Shown: piece after piece, positions 47,660-56,553 of the stretch | How the letters are laid out: each line of letters begins with the position of its first letter | How positions within the stretch are numbered: position 1 is the first letter of the stretch | Origin: JANLVJ01 sp031363945 | GTDB lineage: Bacteria; Bacteroidota; Bacteroidia; Sphingobacteriales; Sphingobacteriaceae | NCBI GenBank assembly: GCA_031363945.1 | Contig: JANLVJ010000055.1 | Span: 70,447-134,446, forward strand | Reading direction: 5' to 3' | Length of the DNA: 64,000 nt | The notes under the pieces: model-generated | Database searches by the model: none | What the model was told of the DNA's origin: nothing | Seen by the model: the letters and a program-made list of their open reading frames with translations, nothing else | Program-made: the position numbers and the translations under genes

Positions 47660-48144
47660 TTGTAATCAAGCGAACTGTTTTTTGTAGGCGGCTAAACATT
47701 CGATACTGGTTAAGAGAATATTTTCTTAATTATTCGCATGAGGTGCAAAAATATCACAGTTGAAATCTGCCTTCTTATTCAGCTAGAATAAAATTCAGTC
47801 AGAAGAATAATCGAATTAGTTGTATCTATTAATCATATGAATGTAATTAATTAACTGATCTGTAGTAATTTAATTTATAATAAATGACTAGACGAAATAA
47901 AATTCTGTGACAAATACGTAAGGGTAAATATTAAATTTATTATCAGTAGAGTTAATTAAATTTAATATTCAATTGAATAAATATAAATACCTGACTATAT
48001 GCAACATATATATGTTAACAAAATATTATTTGGTGCATTTATCTGCACAGTTATCCCCCTTAAAACAGACAAAATTTAAGTTGCCTTACTATTGAAGATA
48101 TATTAAAGTATTTTCGTCTGATATCAGATGATATCCTGTAATCA
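47660..48144. other. AT-rich divergent intergenic region
   Basis: It lies between the sigma-factor gene and cobS and is very AT-rich. No ORF and no cobalamin-riboswitch B12 box were found. Near its end is the palindrome listed separately. Confidence 0.45.
48117..48128. promoter_or_regulatory. Perfect 12-bp palindrome before cobS
   Basis: TCTGATATCAGA ends 16 bases before the cobS ATG. Its position would allow an operator or a translation-blocking site; there is no independent support. Confidence 0.3.
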
Positions 48145-48924
48145 ATGAGTTTTTTCAAAAGTGAGACAGCCTATTTTTATACGGCTCTTCAATTTTATAC
48201 CCGGATCCCGATACCTTCTACGGTACAGTTTACGGAAGAAAATTTATCTCATTCGTCAAGGTATTTCCCGCTGATTGGAATTATAATCGGAGTCTTATCA
48301 GCTTTATCATTCTATCTTTTTACGCTTGCTTTTCATCCACTTCTTGCCTTACTACTGAGTTTATTTGTTTCCGTTTTATTAACTGGCGCCTTACATGAAG
48401 ACGGTCTGGCTGATGTATGCGATGGGTTTGGAGGAGGATATACCAAGGACAAAATTCTTGAAATCATGCGGGACTCAAGAATTGGTACTTACGGGTTCAT
48501 GGGTTTATTGCTGGCAATTAGTATAAAAATTGCAGCTCTAAATGAATTTGCATTGCTTGATATACCTTTCATGATAATTTGCGGGCATGCAATAAGTAGG
48601 TTTGCAGCCATCAGTTTCTTGTATACGCATGATTACAGCAGTACTGGCAAGGCAACAAAAAGTGAGTCTATCACGAAAAAAATCACAAATACTGATCTTG
48701 GTATTGCGGCAGTCTTTGGCATCATGCCCCTGCTCTGTTTTTTAAATCCCTGGATTTTTCTGGCTATCATTCCTGTTTATATAAGCAGGGTTTTACTGGG
48801 TAGCATGTTCGTAAAATGGATAGGTGGCTTTACCGGTGATTGTCTTGGAGCAACCCAGCAAATAACAGAAGTTGTATTCTACCTGTCTGCAATTATTATT
48901 CTGAGATTTCTTCCATGGAACTGA
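48145..48924 (+). CDS. cobS: Adenosylcobinamide-GDP ribazoletransferase (cobalamin synthase)
   Basis: This is the inner-membrane enzyme joining adenosylcobinamide-GDP to alpha-ribazole (or its phosphate), the last assembly step of the nucleotide loop. The metal-binding motif GALHEDGLADVCDGFGGG is intact at about residues 82-99, with multiple hydrophobic helices and the C-terminal GDCLGATQQITE. At 259 residues it is standard length. Its end overlaps cobC by 10 bases. Unlike the main B12 operon it is on the plus strand and has no riboswitch. Confidence 0.96.
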   Translation: MSFFKSETAYFYTALQFYTRIPIPSTVQFTEENLSHSSRYFPLIGIIIGVLSALSFYLFTLAFHPLLALLLSLFVSVLLTGALHEDGLADVCDGFGGGYTKDKILEIMRDSRIGTYGFMGLLLAISIKIAALNEFALLDIPFMIICGHAISRFAAISFLYTHDYSSTGKATKSESITKKITNTDLGIAAVFGIMPLLCFLNPWIFLAIIPVYISRVLLGSMFVKWIGGFTGDCLGATQQITEVVFYLSAIIILRFLPWN

Positions 48925-49472
48925 TTCTTATCAGACATAGTGAAATTTTAAACCCTGACAAGTTTTGCTACGGGCAGACTGAAATGCCATTAACTTCAAC
49001 ATTTGAGGCTGAAGCAAAGTTGATTCTTGGAAAGTGTGTGGCCTTCAATTCTCATAAAATTTATGCCAGCCCGGCATTACGTTGTACAATTCTTGCTGAA
49101 AAATTTAACAGATCATTTGATATCGAGCCGAGACTATATGAGATGGCATTTGGCGAATGGGAAGGAATAGCCTGGGACAAAATTGCTCAGGAACCACTGC
49201 TTGCATGGATGGATAATTTCGTTGTAAATAAGGTGCCCTCAGGTGAATCTTATCTCGAATTGCAGTCTAGAGTACTTGAATTTATTGCTGAATTAAATCA
49301 GTTTTCAGGTAGAAAATATTTACTGATTTGTCATGCCGGCCCGATACGGGCGCTTATCTCAACCTTGCTTAATATCAGTCTATATGATTCGTTCAATCTA
49401 ACCGTTTCTTACGGGGATATATTTAAACTTGAAATAATTGAAGGCTTGCAGCCAATACTAACCTATTTATAG
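48915..49472 (+). CDS. cobC: Alpha-ribazole phosphatase-like histidine phosphatase
   Basis: The frame is open further upstream (48840), but the ATG at 48915, overlapping the cobS stop, gives the correct N-terminus MELILIRHSE with the catalytic-His motif (RHS here rather than RHG). The second histidine is in ICHAGPIRAL and the acid in YEMAFGEWEG. The product is 185 residues. CobC dephosphorylates alpha-ribazole-5'-phosphate or adenosylcobalamin phosphate. The pairing and overlap with cobS support this over another histidine phosphatase. Confidence 0.88.
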   Translation: MELILIRHSEILNPDKFCYGQTEMPLTSTFEAEAKLILGKCVAFNSHKIYASPALRCTILAEKFNRSFDIEPRLYEMAFGEWEGIAWDKIAQEPLLAWMDNFVVNKVPSGESYLELQSRVLEFIAELNQFSGRKYLLICHAGPIRALISTLLNISLYDSFNLTVSYGDIFKLEIIEGLQPILTYL

Positions 49473-49687
49473 TGGGCATTAAATCACCTGAATCAGCCCT
49501 GACAGATAAATAAGATTATAAAGATTGTCTGACTAAAAAAACTTAACTAATCTTTCGTTTGGAAAAAACAAAATATAAGACTGAAAAATTAAAATTATAA
49601 TTGGGTGAAAGAGTTTATTTGTAATCTGATTAGAAAACTAATCTTCATCTCTCACGCCGATTCAATTCTCCTCTTCCTTAAAAAAAG

Positions 49688-50348
49688 TTGATTAAAACAC
49701 TATTTCTTGTCATTACTTTTATGTCAGGCACGCAAATCATGTATGCCGACAATCAAGATTCTATTGCGATTATGGCAGCAAAGGGCCTTGTCAAGGGAGT
49801 GATGCCACTCAAATATAACCAGCATATTAAGTTTGAATTAATAGCTGACGCAAATGGCATGGATCTGTTTGAGGTTGAGCAACAGGGCCAGACTATTATT
49901 ATTCCTGGTAATGGAAGTAATTCTATGGCAGTAGGCTTTAAATTCTATCTTAAGCATTATTGCAAGATATCAGTCATGGCACTTACAACTTGCTAATAGT
50001 CATAGAATATTATCTTTAGCGTATCTTTTTGATCTTGTTAATACGGGAACACAATTAATGGGCAATTATTTTAATGCCGTTCGCGATAGTTTTACGGTAG
50101 CTTATAATAAAAAAGATCGGATAGCGCTCAGGCATAATTGAGAAATGATGATTGAAATAATTAATGATAAAGATTTACTACTTGCTACAGTCAAAACATT
50201 TCTATTGGGAAGATGGATTAATCAGGCAAGAGCACTTGGAAATAATAAGCTTGAAGAAAACTATTATGAACATGACGCCCTCAAAATTCTGACTACCTGG
50301 GGAAATAAAGGAAGTGAACTCACAGATTATGCCAGCCATCTTCTGTGA
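49688..50348 (+). pseudogene. Internally deleted alpha-N-acetylglucosaminidase (GH89/NAGLU-like) relic
   Basis: Codons from 49688 give a signal-like start and the N-terminal GH89 domain (AAKGLVKGVMPLKYNQHIKF, MDLFEVEQQGQTIII, FKFYLKHYCKISV). Near 49985 the frame shifts directly to the far C-terminal region: ILSLAYLFDLVNTGTQLMGN, FNAVRDSFTVAYNKKD, FLLGRWINQARALG and LTTWGNKG. The catalytic barrel, several hundred residues, is missing. An in-frame TGA at 50139-50141 interrupts the remainder. Full-length relatives are about 700 residues. The enzyme would have removed terminal alpha-GlcNAc from glycans. Confidence 0.82.
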
Positions 50349-50356
50349 CAAGGTAA

Positions 50357-50860
50357 TTATCTAATTTTTAGTGGAATACCTGAAACCATAAAATATGCCT
50401 GATCGGCCAGATTTGCCAGGTACTGGTTTGCCCAGCCTTGCAGGTCTGCAAATTTTCGGCCGAGTTCAGTATCGGCATGCATACCCATACCGAGCTCATT
50501 CGAAATAAAAATGAATACGGCATCAATCTGATACAGTGCATCGATCTCAGCCTTAAATAAGTTTAAGGCAGCCTCGAGATCAGAATTTGTATCAACAAAG
50601 AAACTACTCAGCCAGAGCGTAACACAGTCAACAACGATCACCCTTCCGGTAAGCGGTAAAGCGGAAATGTCTTTATAAGCTTCAAATGTTGTCCATTCTT
50701 GACCCCTGTCATTTTTGTGCCTGGCAACACGTTCAGCAAAATCTTCATCCCAGATTCGGGCAGTGGCAATATAGACAGGATCAGGAGCTAGTTTCAATGC
50801 TTCAGTCTGGGCATACCTGCTCTTTCCGCTTCTTACCCCTCCACTTACATAGATGAACAT
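50357..50860 (-). CDS. cobU: Adenosylcobinamide kinase / adenosylcobinamide-phosphate guanylyltransferase
   Basis: This bifunctional enzyme phosphorylates adenosylcobinamide and then attaches GMP. The frame opens at 50938, but ATG 50860 starts the conserved strand MFIYVSGGVRSGKSRYAQ (P-loop) and lies 4 bases after the adenosyltransferase stop, so 167 residues is the right length. The guanylylated-His motif RHKNDRGQEW and the Walker-B-like VIVVDCVTLWLS are present, as is ISNELGMGMHAD. It is the last gene of the riboswitch-led operon. Confidence 0.95.
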   Translation of the reverse strand: MFIYVSGGVRSGKSRYAQTEALKLAPDPVYIATARIWDEDFAERVARHKNDRGQEWTTFEAYKDISALPLTGRVIVVDCVTLWLSSFFVDTNSDLEAALNLFKAEIDALYQIDAVFIFISNELGMGMHADTELGRKFADLQGWANQYLANLADQAYFMVSGIPLKIR

Positions 50861-50864
50861 AGCG

Positions 50865-51437
50865 CTAAACTTTAAATTTTTTGTAAAGAAATAATTTCCA
50901 TTTTTCTTCAGCCAAGCCACTTTTATCCATTTCAGCACGACAAAGGGTAAAGAACAGATCAGACAGGCGGTTGATATAGGTTAGTATAGTATCATCAACC
51001 AGATCAACTTTCATCAGACTTACCAATAGGCGTTCAGCCCTTCGCATCTGGGTTCTGACGACATGGCAAAGGGCAGAAATTTCATTACCGCCGGGAAGCA
51101 AAAAATAGTCAGAAGCTGTAGTCATGGCACCTTCCAAACTATCGATCCAGGTCTCGCAAAATAAAGGACCGTCAACTGGCATCGGATTTGAATTTAATCT
51201 TACCGTATCAGAGGGTCGGGACAGATGTGACATCATATCCATCATATCTTTTTGAATGCGGTGTAGATTTCCCTGCCACTCATGCTCATCACCTAATTTT
51301 ACTCTTAAAAGACCTATCGTTGAGTTTACTTCATCTAGCGTACCTACACACTCAATACGGATATCATCTTTAAAAACCCGGGTACCTCCAAATAAGCCCG
51401 TCATACCTTTATCACCTGTTTTTGTATATATTTTCAT
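50865..51437 (-). CDS. pduO: PduO-type ATP:cob(I)alamin adenosyltransferase
   Basis: This 190-residue trimeric enzyme makes the adenosyl-cobalt bond of coenzyme B12 and its precursors. The ATP-binding N-terminus KIYTKTGDKGMTGLFGGTRV is diagnostic of the PduO family, and VRTQMRRAERLL and YINRLSDLFFTLCR close the active site. It sits between btuD and cobU, so newly imported corrinoids can be adenosylated at once. Confidence 0.95.
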   Translation of the reverse strand: MKIYTKTGDKGMTGLFGGTRVFKDDIRIECVGTLDEVNSTIGLLRVKLGDEHEWQGNLHRIQKDMMDMMSHLSRPSDTVRLNSNPMPVDGPLFCETWIDSLEGAMTTASDYFLLPGGNEISALCHVVRTQMRRAERLLVSLMKVDLVDDTILTYINRLSDLFFTLCRAEMDKSGLAEEKWKLFLYKKFKV

Positions 51438-51526
51438 AAGTTTATTTTTTTGTATGCGTAAACTGGAAATTTTATTGATTCAAAAAATTGCTTACCAAAC
51501 TAAATGGGCAATCGGTATGATCCTGA

Positions 51527-52747
51527 TTATTTTCTAATACCAGAGTTTTCTAGTTTAATCAGCAGCTCATTGATTGAGTTAAATGTGTAATTCACAGTGC
51601 CGTCAATTTCGGTTCTGCATAAAATCCAGTAATTATTTCCACCTTCCTTTTGAATACTTACCTTAAGTATTTTGTTTGTTTCTGGTTCAGGCTGATTAGT
51701 TGGGGCGATGCAAACACCTGACAAAGAGACATCAGAAGTTGTTATTTCCATAACCGTTGATAAATCGGAAGTAGCTTGATTTTCTGACTTCTGACTTACC
51801 CGGTATCCAATTCGTTCAAGTGCCCGGCGTGTCCAAAAAGCAGGAATACCTTCACCCAACATTTCAATGACAGGACCTGTGGGGGCATTCATTTTAAATA
51901 CTCCTGTACTTTTATCGTACAGGGTTCCTTTCTTATCAAAGACTGAAGAAAAATGGTCATTCATAACCAGTTCTTCAGGTGTTCCCGTGATGAGATTACC
52001 ATTGCCATCAAAGAGCCAGATTTCATCTGCAATTTGCAGCGCCAGATCAAGTTCATGGGTTGATATTAAAATAGCTTTATGCTGTTCTCTTGACAGAGTA
52101 TGTAATAACCCCATTAATGAAATTCTATTGGGAATATCGAGATGAGCAGTAGGTTCATCCAGTATAATCAGACCCGTATCCTGTACCAGAGCTCTGGCAA
52201 GCATCACCCTTTGCTTTTCACCATCGCTTAATTCGTCTACCTTCCTGTTAATGAAATCTAGAAGATTTACCGCCTCGATGGCAAAATTAATTATTGCCAG
52301 ATCTTCATCAGACAGGTTTCCCAGCCACCCCGTATAAGGAAACCGGCCCAAAGAAATCAGGGAATAAACGTCTAGATTCCATGACCTGACAGTTTCCGTG
52401 AGAACCAGACTTAGCTTTGTTGCCAACTCTTGTGGGCTCAATTTGCTGATTGGCTTGTCTTCAATAAATACCTGCCCTGAAAGAGGTACCTGAATTCCTG
52501 ACAGTGTTTTTATCAAGGTTGATTTACCAGCACCATTTGCTCCTAAAAGGCAGACAAGTTTTCCAGCATATAATTCCAGGTTAATTGGGCCCGCAATTTT
52601 TTTTGCTTCCACCCTGTTAATAAGGTTATTAGCCCTGCCATGATAGCCAATACACAGATTCTTAGTCAGTAATAATGGTTTTTGGTGACTGAATCTATTC
52701 TCTTCAGAATAATAATCTAAAACTGGCTCATTTATAGTCAACCTCAT
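51527..52747 (-). CDS. btuD: Cobalamin/corrinoid ABC transporter ATPase with C-terminal extension
   Basis: This ATPase energises corrinoid uptake across the inner membrane. Residues about 25-250 form an ABC domain: Walker A GANGAGKST, signature LSDGEKQRV, Walker B LIILDEPTAHLD, and the switch His in ISTHELDLAL. The protein is 406 residues, about 150 more than a plain BtuD; the extra C-terminal part (EGIPAFWTRRALERIGY and beta-rich sequence) is unidentified. Similar extended ATPases occur in Bacteroidota. It overlaps btuC by 4 bases. Confidence 0.9.
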   Translation of the reverse strand: MRLTINEPVLDYYSEENRFSHQKPLLLTKNLCIGYHGRANNLINRVEAKKIAGPINLELYAGKLVCLLGANGAGKSTLIKTLSGIQVPLSGQVFIEDKPISKLSPQELATKLSLVLTETVRSWNLDVYSLISLGRFPYTGWLGNLSDEDLAIINFAIEAVNLLDFINRKVDELSDGEKQRVMLARALVQDTGLIILDEPTAHLDIPNRISLMGLLHTLSREQHKAILISTHELDLALQIADEIWLFDGNGNLITGTPEELVMNDHFSSVFDKKGTLYDKSTGVFKMNAPTGPVIEMLGEGIPAFWTRRALERIGYRVSQKSENQATSDLSTVMEITTSDVSLSGVCIAPTNQPEPETNKILKVSIQKEGGNNYWILCRTEIDGTVNYTFNSINELLIKLENSGIRK

Positions 52748-53805
52748 ACAAGCCGGGATCTATTTCTGCTAATAATTATCAATACAACAACCGGAGCACC
52801 AACCAGACCAGTAATAATATTAATGGGTAAAGAAGTCTGACTGCCAGTAATCTGTGAGATCACATCGCAAATAAGCATGATTGAAGTGCCCATCAGGCAG
52901 CACCCAGGTATCAATATTTTATGATCAGCTGTATTTAATAGCGAACGTGTTAACGGGGGAACAGCCAGTCCGATAAAACTGATAGGACCACAAAAGGCTG
53001 TTATGGAGCCAGCAAGTATACTCGTGCTACAAATAATCAAAAATCTTGCGCGCCTGACAGTAAGCCCCATACTGCGGGCATAATTTTCACCAAGAAGTAA
53101 AACATTTAACATTTTAGAGCTTGCAAAAGAAATGATAAGGCCGATACATACTACCAGTGCCAGCACTTTTAAATGATCTCCTGTTACTCCTCCCAAGGAA
53201 CCAAAAGTCCAGATCAGAAATTCTTTTATCTGTTCCGGTGCACTGAAATATTGCCAGATACTTATAATTGAGGTGACCAAGGTGGCAATCATCACCCCGA
53301 TTATTAAAACAACTATATTATCTTTTAACCTTGCCGAAATAAAAATTACGATGAGCATTATCATGGCAGCCCCAGAAGCTCCGGCGACAATGATTAGCCA
53401 GCTGCCACTTATACCTAATTCCTGAATGGTATATAAACTTGTAATACTACCTGAATAAAACATAACCAGGGCAACGCCCAGGCTTGCGCCTGAAGAGATA
53501 CCCAGAATTGATGGATCAGCCAGTGGATTTCTAAAAAGTGTCTGCATCTGAAGCCCACAAACTGAGAGGCCACAACCTACTATTATTGCTGTGCAGGCCT
53601 TAGGGAGTCTGATTTTTTGTACAATATATAGCCAGGCAGAATTATCTGTGCCCTTACTGAATAAAATTTGAAAAACAGATTTCACAGGTATGGAAATCGT
53701 TCCTATGGTGATGTCAAGGAAGAAAAAAACCAGGACAAGCAAACATAAACAAACAAATAGCAGCCTGATTTTATTGTATCCGGAATTTACTGAGGCGTGA
53801 GTCAT
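52744..53805 (-). CDS. btuC: Corrinoid ABC transporter permease, FecCD/BtuC family
   Basis: This 353-residue inner-membrane permease has about ten helices. Conserved family motifs are RLPKACTAIIVGCGLSVCGL (here RLPK for RLPR), LQMQTLFRNPLADPSILGIS and AFCGPISFIGLAVP. The type alone could import haem or siderophore; the riboswitch-led operon makes cobalamin the likely substrate. The start and stop overlap with btuF and btuD by 4 bases each, indicating tight coupling. Confidence 0.93.
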   Translation of the reverse strand: MTHASVNSGYNKIRLLFVCLCLLVLVFFFLDITIGTISIPVKSVFQILFSKGTDNSAWLYIVQKIRLPKACTAIIVGCGLSVCGLQMQTLFRNPLADPSILGISSGASLGVALVMFYSGSITSLYTIQELGISGSWLIIVAGASGAAMIMLIVIFISARLKDNIVVLIIGVMIATLVTSIISIWQYFSAPEQIKEFLIWTFGSLGGVTGDHLKVLALVVCIGLIISFASSKMLNVLLLGENYARSMGLTVRRARFLIICSTSILAGSITAFCGPISFIGLAVPPLTRSLLNTADHKILIPGCCLMGTSIMLICDVISQITGSQTSLPINIITGLVGAPVVVLIIISRNRSRLV

Positions 53806-54992
53806 TGAAGTTTTTTATAGTAAACCAGCTGATAATTCGGCAAAAGATCAGGATGTGCAATTTTTATTAAATCCTGAAGGACGATATCAGGATTTACAGC
53901 TCCAGATTCCCAGTAATCATTTGAACCTATATCATTTACCTTTTTATTATTGTTGAAGAGATTCCCAGTCTTCATAGCCTTGAAATCAGCATATCTACTG
54001 TCTGAAGCCAGAATTTCATTTTTAGAATTTACATATCCTATATTCAGCCATAGCTGGGTAGTAAGGGCTATTGGAGCAACACTCTCAAAATTATAAGACA
54101 GGCTACCTGTACCCTTGGTATGAGCCCATTTATAGTTCATGCCTGCATCACTTAGAAATGCTGCCATATAACTCTTACCGGCAGGTACAAACCAAACCCC
54201 TTTATAGGGCATGCCTATCATTGCCGTTGGTCTTGATGTTGTTCTGGCAGACAGCCTTAACAGTTCATGATAATGATGGTCTAGTTGCTCAAACTTTTTA
54301 TTGACCAGCCCTTCTTTATCGACAAAGGCAGCCATGAGTTTAACCCATTCAGTTCGGGCCAAAGGTGAATTTTCAAGCCATTCAGCATTGATCATCACCG
54401 GAATACCAGCATCTTTCAATGTCTGAAACTTGCTGAATTTAGAATCAGGATTGGCATCAACCATAATCATGTCGGGATGAATTGAAACGATTGTTTCATT
54501 ATTCATACCACCGTCTGTTCCCACCTCTTTTAACCTATGGGCTTTAATCATCTGTCTGACAATTGGAGAATTTACATAGTTAAAACTGCCCAATCCAACA
54601 AGTTTGTCAAGACAGGCTGTATAATCAAGTAATGCGATATGCAGTGAGGATAAAGCTATCACAGACTTAACAGGTATCATGATTTTTTCGGCTTCCGGGT
54701 AACCAGCAGGTACTTTTGTTCCCCTTTCAACCAACAGATACTGGATTGTATCAGCCCTATTGCCTTTAAAATTCAAAATATTTACAACCTTATACGTCTT
54801 ATGGTACTGTATATTAAAATTTCGGGCATATTTTATTGTTGCTTTATCTGGAAATAAATCTGTTGGGGTCTTATCTGTTGTGTTTATTACTGTAAGACTT
54901 GAAAGAAATAACGCCAGAGGAATAATAATAACGAACAGCATCATTTTATTATACGTGGCCGGTAGTGATGAACTTTGTGAGCAGGTTTTCAT
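53802..54992 (-). CDS. btuF: Corrinoid ABC transporter substrate-binding protein
   Basis: This 396-residue periplasmic binding protein is of the Peripla_BP_2 / BtuF type, with an N-terminal hydrophobic anchor (LFVIIIPLALFLSSLTV). Family features are VIALSSLHIALLDYTACLDKL, DMIMVDANPD, and a C-terminal lobe ending NPDIVLQDLIKIAHPDLLP. It is longer than E. coli BtuF (266), as usual for Bacteroidota. It overlaps the P-loop protein gene upstream and btuC downstream by 4 bases. Confidence 0.92.
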   Translation of the reverse strand: MKTCSQSSSLPATYNKMMLFVIIIPLALFLSSLTVINTTDKTPTDLFPDKATIKYARNFNIQYHKTYKVVNILNFKGNRADTIQYLLVERGTKVPAGYPEAEKIMIPVKSVIALSSLHIALLDYTACLDKLVGLGSFNYVNSPIVRQMIKAHRLKEVGTDGGMNNETIVSIHPDMIMVDANPDSKFSKFQTLKDAGIPVMINAEWLENSPLARTEWVKLMAAFVDKEGLVNKKFEQLDHHYHELLRLSARTTSRPTAMIGMPYKGVWFVPAGKSYMAAFLSDAGMNYKWAHTKGTGSLSYNFESVAPIALTTQLWLNIGYVNSKNEILASDSRYADFKAMKTGNLFNNNKKVNDIGSNDYWESGAVNPDIVLQDLIKIAHPDLLPNYQLVYYKKLQ

Positions 54993-55528
54993 AAGCTATT
55001 ATTTTTAAGGATATTCAGGATGAAACCAGCACGTTTATCTGCAGTTATTTTCGGTAGCGTAATCAACTTAAAATTTAGTTTGGTATAAATTTCGACCAGA
55101 TACGAATATATTACTTCTGCTTCTTCAAATGTTTGCCACCGCTCAGCATCAAGCCTGTAAATTTCTTGCCATGGGGGCAAAATGAAAGCAATCCGGTTAT
55201 AAGTATAGCTTAACAGGGCATCGGTAATCGATGTATGTACAGGCACATTTGCCAGTTTTAGATAACTGACAAGATCGGGAATACCACGATCATAAAAAAT
55301 TAAATCACTCTCTCCCCCATTGTCATAAGCATCTGTCATTCTCTTTAAAGCCAGTCGGGTGTAACAGGAAACATCTGCCCAGGGCAGACAAGTAGAAGCA
55401 CGTAGTACTTCCTCTTTTATAAGCCCACGGGATGCCTCGGGTACGGTGTTATAACCCTGATTATTTAAAACTTCAATAAGCGTGGTTTTTCCTGCCCCCG
55501 GCCCCCCTGTTATAATATATCTAGGCAT
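54989..55528 (-). CDS. Small AAA_28-type P-loop NTPase of unassigned role inside the B12 operon
   Basis: This 179-residue protein has a P-loop at its very start (ITGGPGAGKTTLIEVL). A Walker-B-like/DRG motif follows (LIFYDRGIPDLVSYL), and then a lid-like region (AFILPPWQEIYRLDAERWQT), the arrangement of AAA_28 proteins, which resemble small-molecule kinases. It overlaps btuF by 4 bases and is 44 bases from cbiB, so it is cotranscribed with the B12 genes. No standard B12 enzyme corresponds to it. A kinase or nucleotide-dependent chaperone role is possible; neither is shown. Confidence 0.85.
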   Translation of the reverse strand: MPRYIITGGPGAGKTTLIEVLNNQGYNTVPEASRGLIKEEVLRASTCLPWADVSCYTRLALKRMTDAYDNGGESDLIFYDRGIPDLVSYLKLANVPVHTSITDALLSYTYNRIAFILPPWQEIYRLDAERWQTFEEAEVIYSYLVEIYTKLNFKLITLPKITADKRAGFILNILKNNSL

Positions 55529-55572
55529 ATTCTTACTTCCTATAATTTGAGCTTATCAGCATTTTATTTTTC

Positions 55573-56553
55573 TCAGGCATAAGTAAACCATATAAATACG
55601 ATGACTAGCAGCAGCATTGACAAACTTGTTAACTGATTGATAGTACAGCCACGCATGAACTTTTCTTTATCAGGTAACATTAAACTATTACCGATAAAAG
55701 GCTTGTCTATAAGAACCCCCTGATAGAATGAGGGCCCTCCAAATTTCAAATTAAGGATTCCGGCCATAGCAGCCTCAGGATAACCAGAATTTAAACTCTT
55801 ATGGCGGTTACCGTATTTATAAATGAAAGAAAAAACTTTAAAATCTACAGAGACGATTACCATTAGCAATGATGTCAGCCGGGCAGGAATAAAATTGGCA
55901 ATATCATCTAAGTGGGCTGAAAATTTGCCATATTTTTCAAATCTTTTACTCCTGTGCCCAATCATTGAATCAAGGGTATTTATCATTTTGTAGGTCATCA
56001 TACCGGGTAAGCCGGCTATTGCATAATAGAAAAGTGGCGCAATAACACCATCACATAAATTTTCAGACAGGGTTTCTAAGGTAGCAGTATGAACCTGGCT
56101 TATATCTAGCCCGCTTGTATCACGGCCGACAATCCTTGAGAGTTGTAATCTTGCAGCATCGAGCCCAAGAATTTCAAAAACATTAAAAACCTGACGGCAT
56201 TCGTTAATCAGGCCCCTGGCGGCCAGGCCAGAAAAAACAATTGGCGTGGCTATCAGTAGGTAAATTATTGGCGGTATCTGCAAATAAAAACAAGCAAACT
56301 CAGGAGTAAAAACCAAAAAAAATGCATAACAGGCTATGCAAAGTATAATGGATTGCAGACTTCCCTTTACAAATCGCCCTTTCCCCTGATTTAACTGGTT
56401 TTCATTGATCTTTATGAGCTTACCAAAAAAAATTACAGGATTTGGAAACCAAGCAGGGTCGCCGAATAGCTGATCAAGAATATATCCAGCAATTAGGGGT
56501 ATAATCAGGAACATCCTGGAAGAAAACAAACTGATCAGATTATTCTGGCTCAT
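55573..56553 (-). CDS. cbiB: Adenosylcobinamide-phosphate synthase
   Basis: CbiB (CobD in aerobic nomenclature) joins adenosylcobyric acid with aminopropanol phosphate. The 326-residue membrane protein shows AGYILDQLFGDPAWFPNPV near the N-terminus, the motif SRIVGRDTSGLDISQVHTAT, and TYKMINTLDSMIGHRS. Its start overlaps the aminotransferase-like gene stop by 4 bases, placing the two consecutive enzymes together. Confidence 0.95.
   Translation of the reverse strand: MSQNNLISLFSSRMFLIIPLIAGYILDQLFGDPAWFPNPVIFFGKLIKINENQLNQGKGRFVKGSLQSIILCIACYAFFLVFTPEFACFYLQIPPIIYLLIATPIVFSGLAARGLINECRQVFNVFEILGLDAARLQLSRIVGRDTSGLDISQVHTATLETLSENLCDGVIAPLFYYAIAGLPGMMTYKMINTLDSMIGHRSKRFEKYGKFSAHLDDIANFIPARLTSLLMVIVSVDFKVFSFIYKYGNRHKSLNSGYPEAAMAGILNLKFGGPSFYQGVLIDKPFIGNSLMLPDKEKFMRGCTINQLTSLSMLLLVIVFIWFTYA

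Noticed and set aside
47660..48144. Second cobalamin riboswitch before cobS
   Set aside because: No B12 box or conserved GGGAA/CCGC elements were found there.
48840..48914. Longer N-terminus for the cobC product
   Set aside because: The extra 25 residues are out-of-frame cobS sequence; MELILIRHSE at 48915 is the conserved beginning of the phosphatase.
50861..50938. Longer N-terminus for cobU
   Set aside because: It lies within the preceding adenosyltransferase gene and adds non-conserved residues before the P-loop strand.
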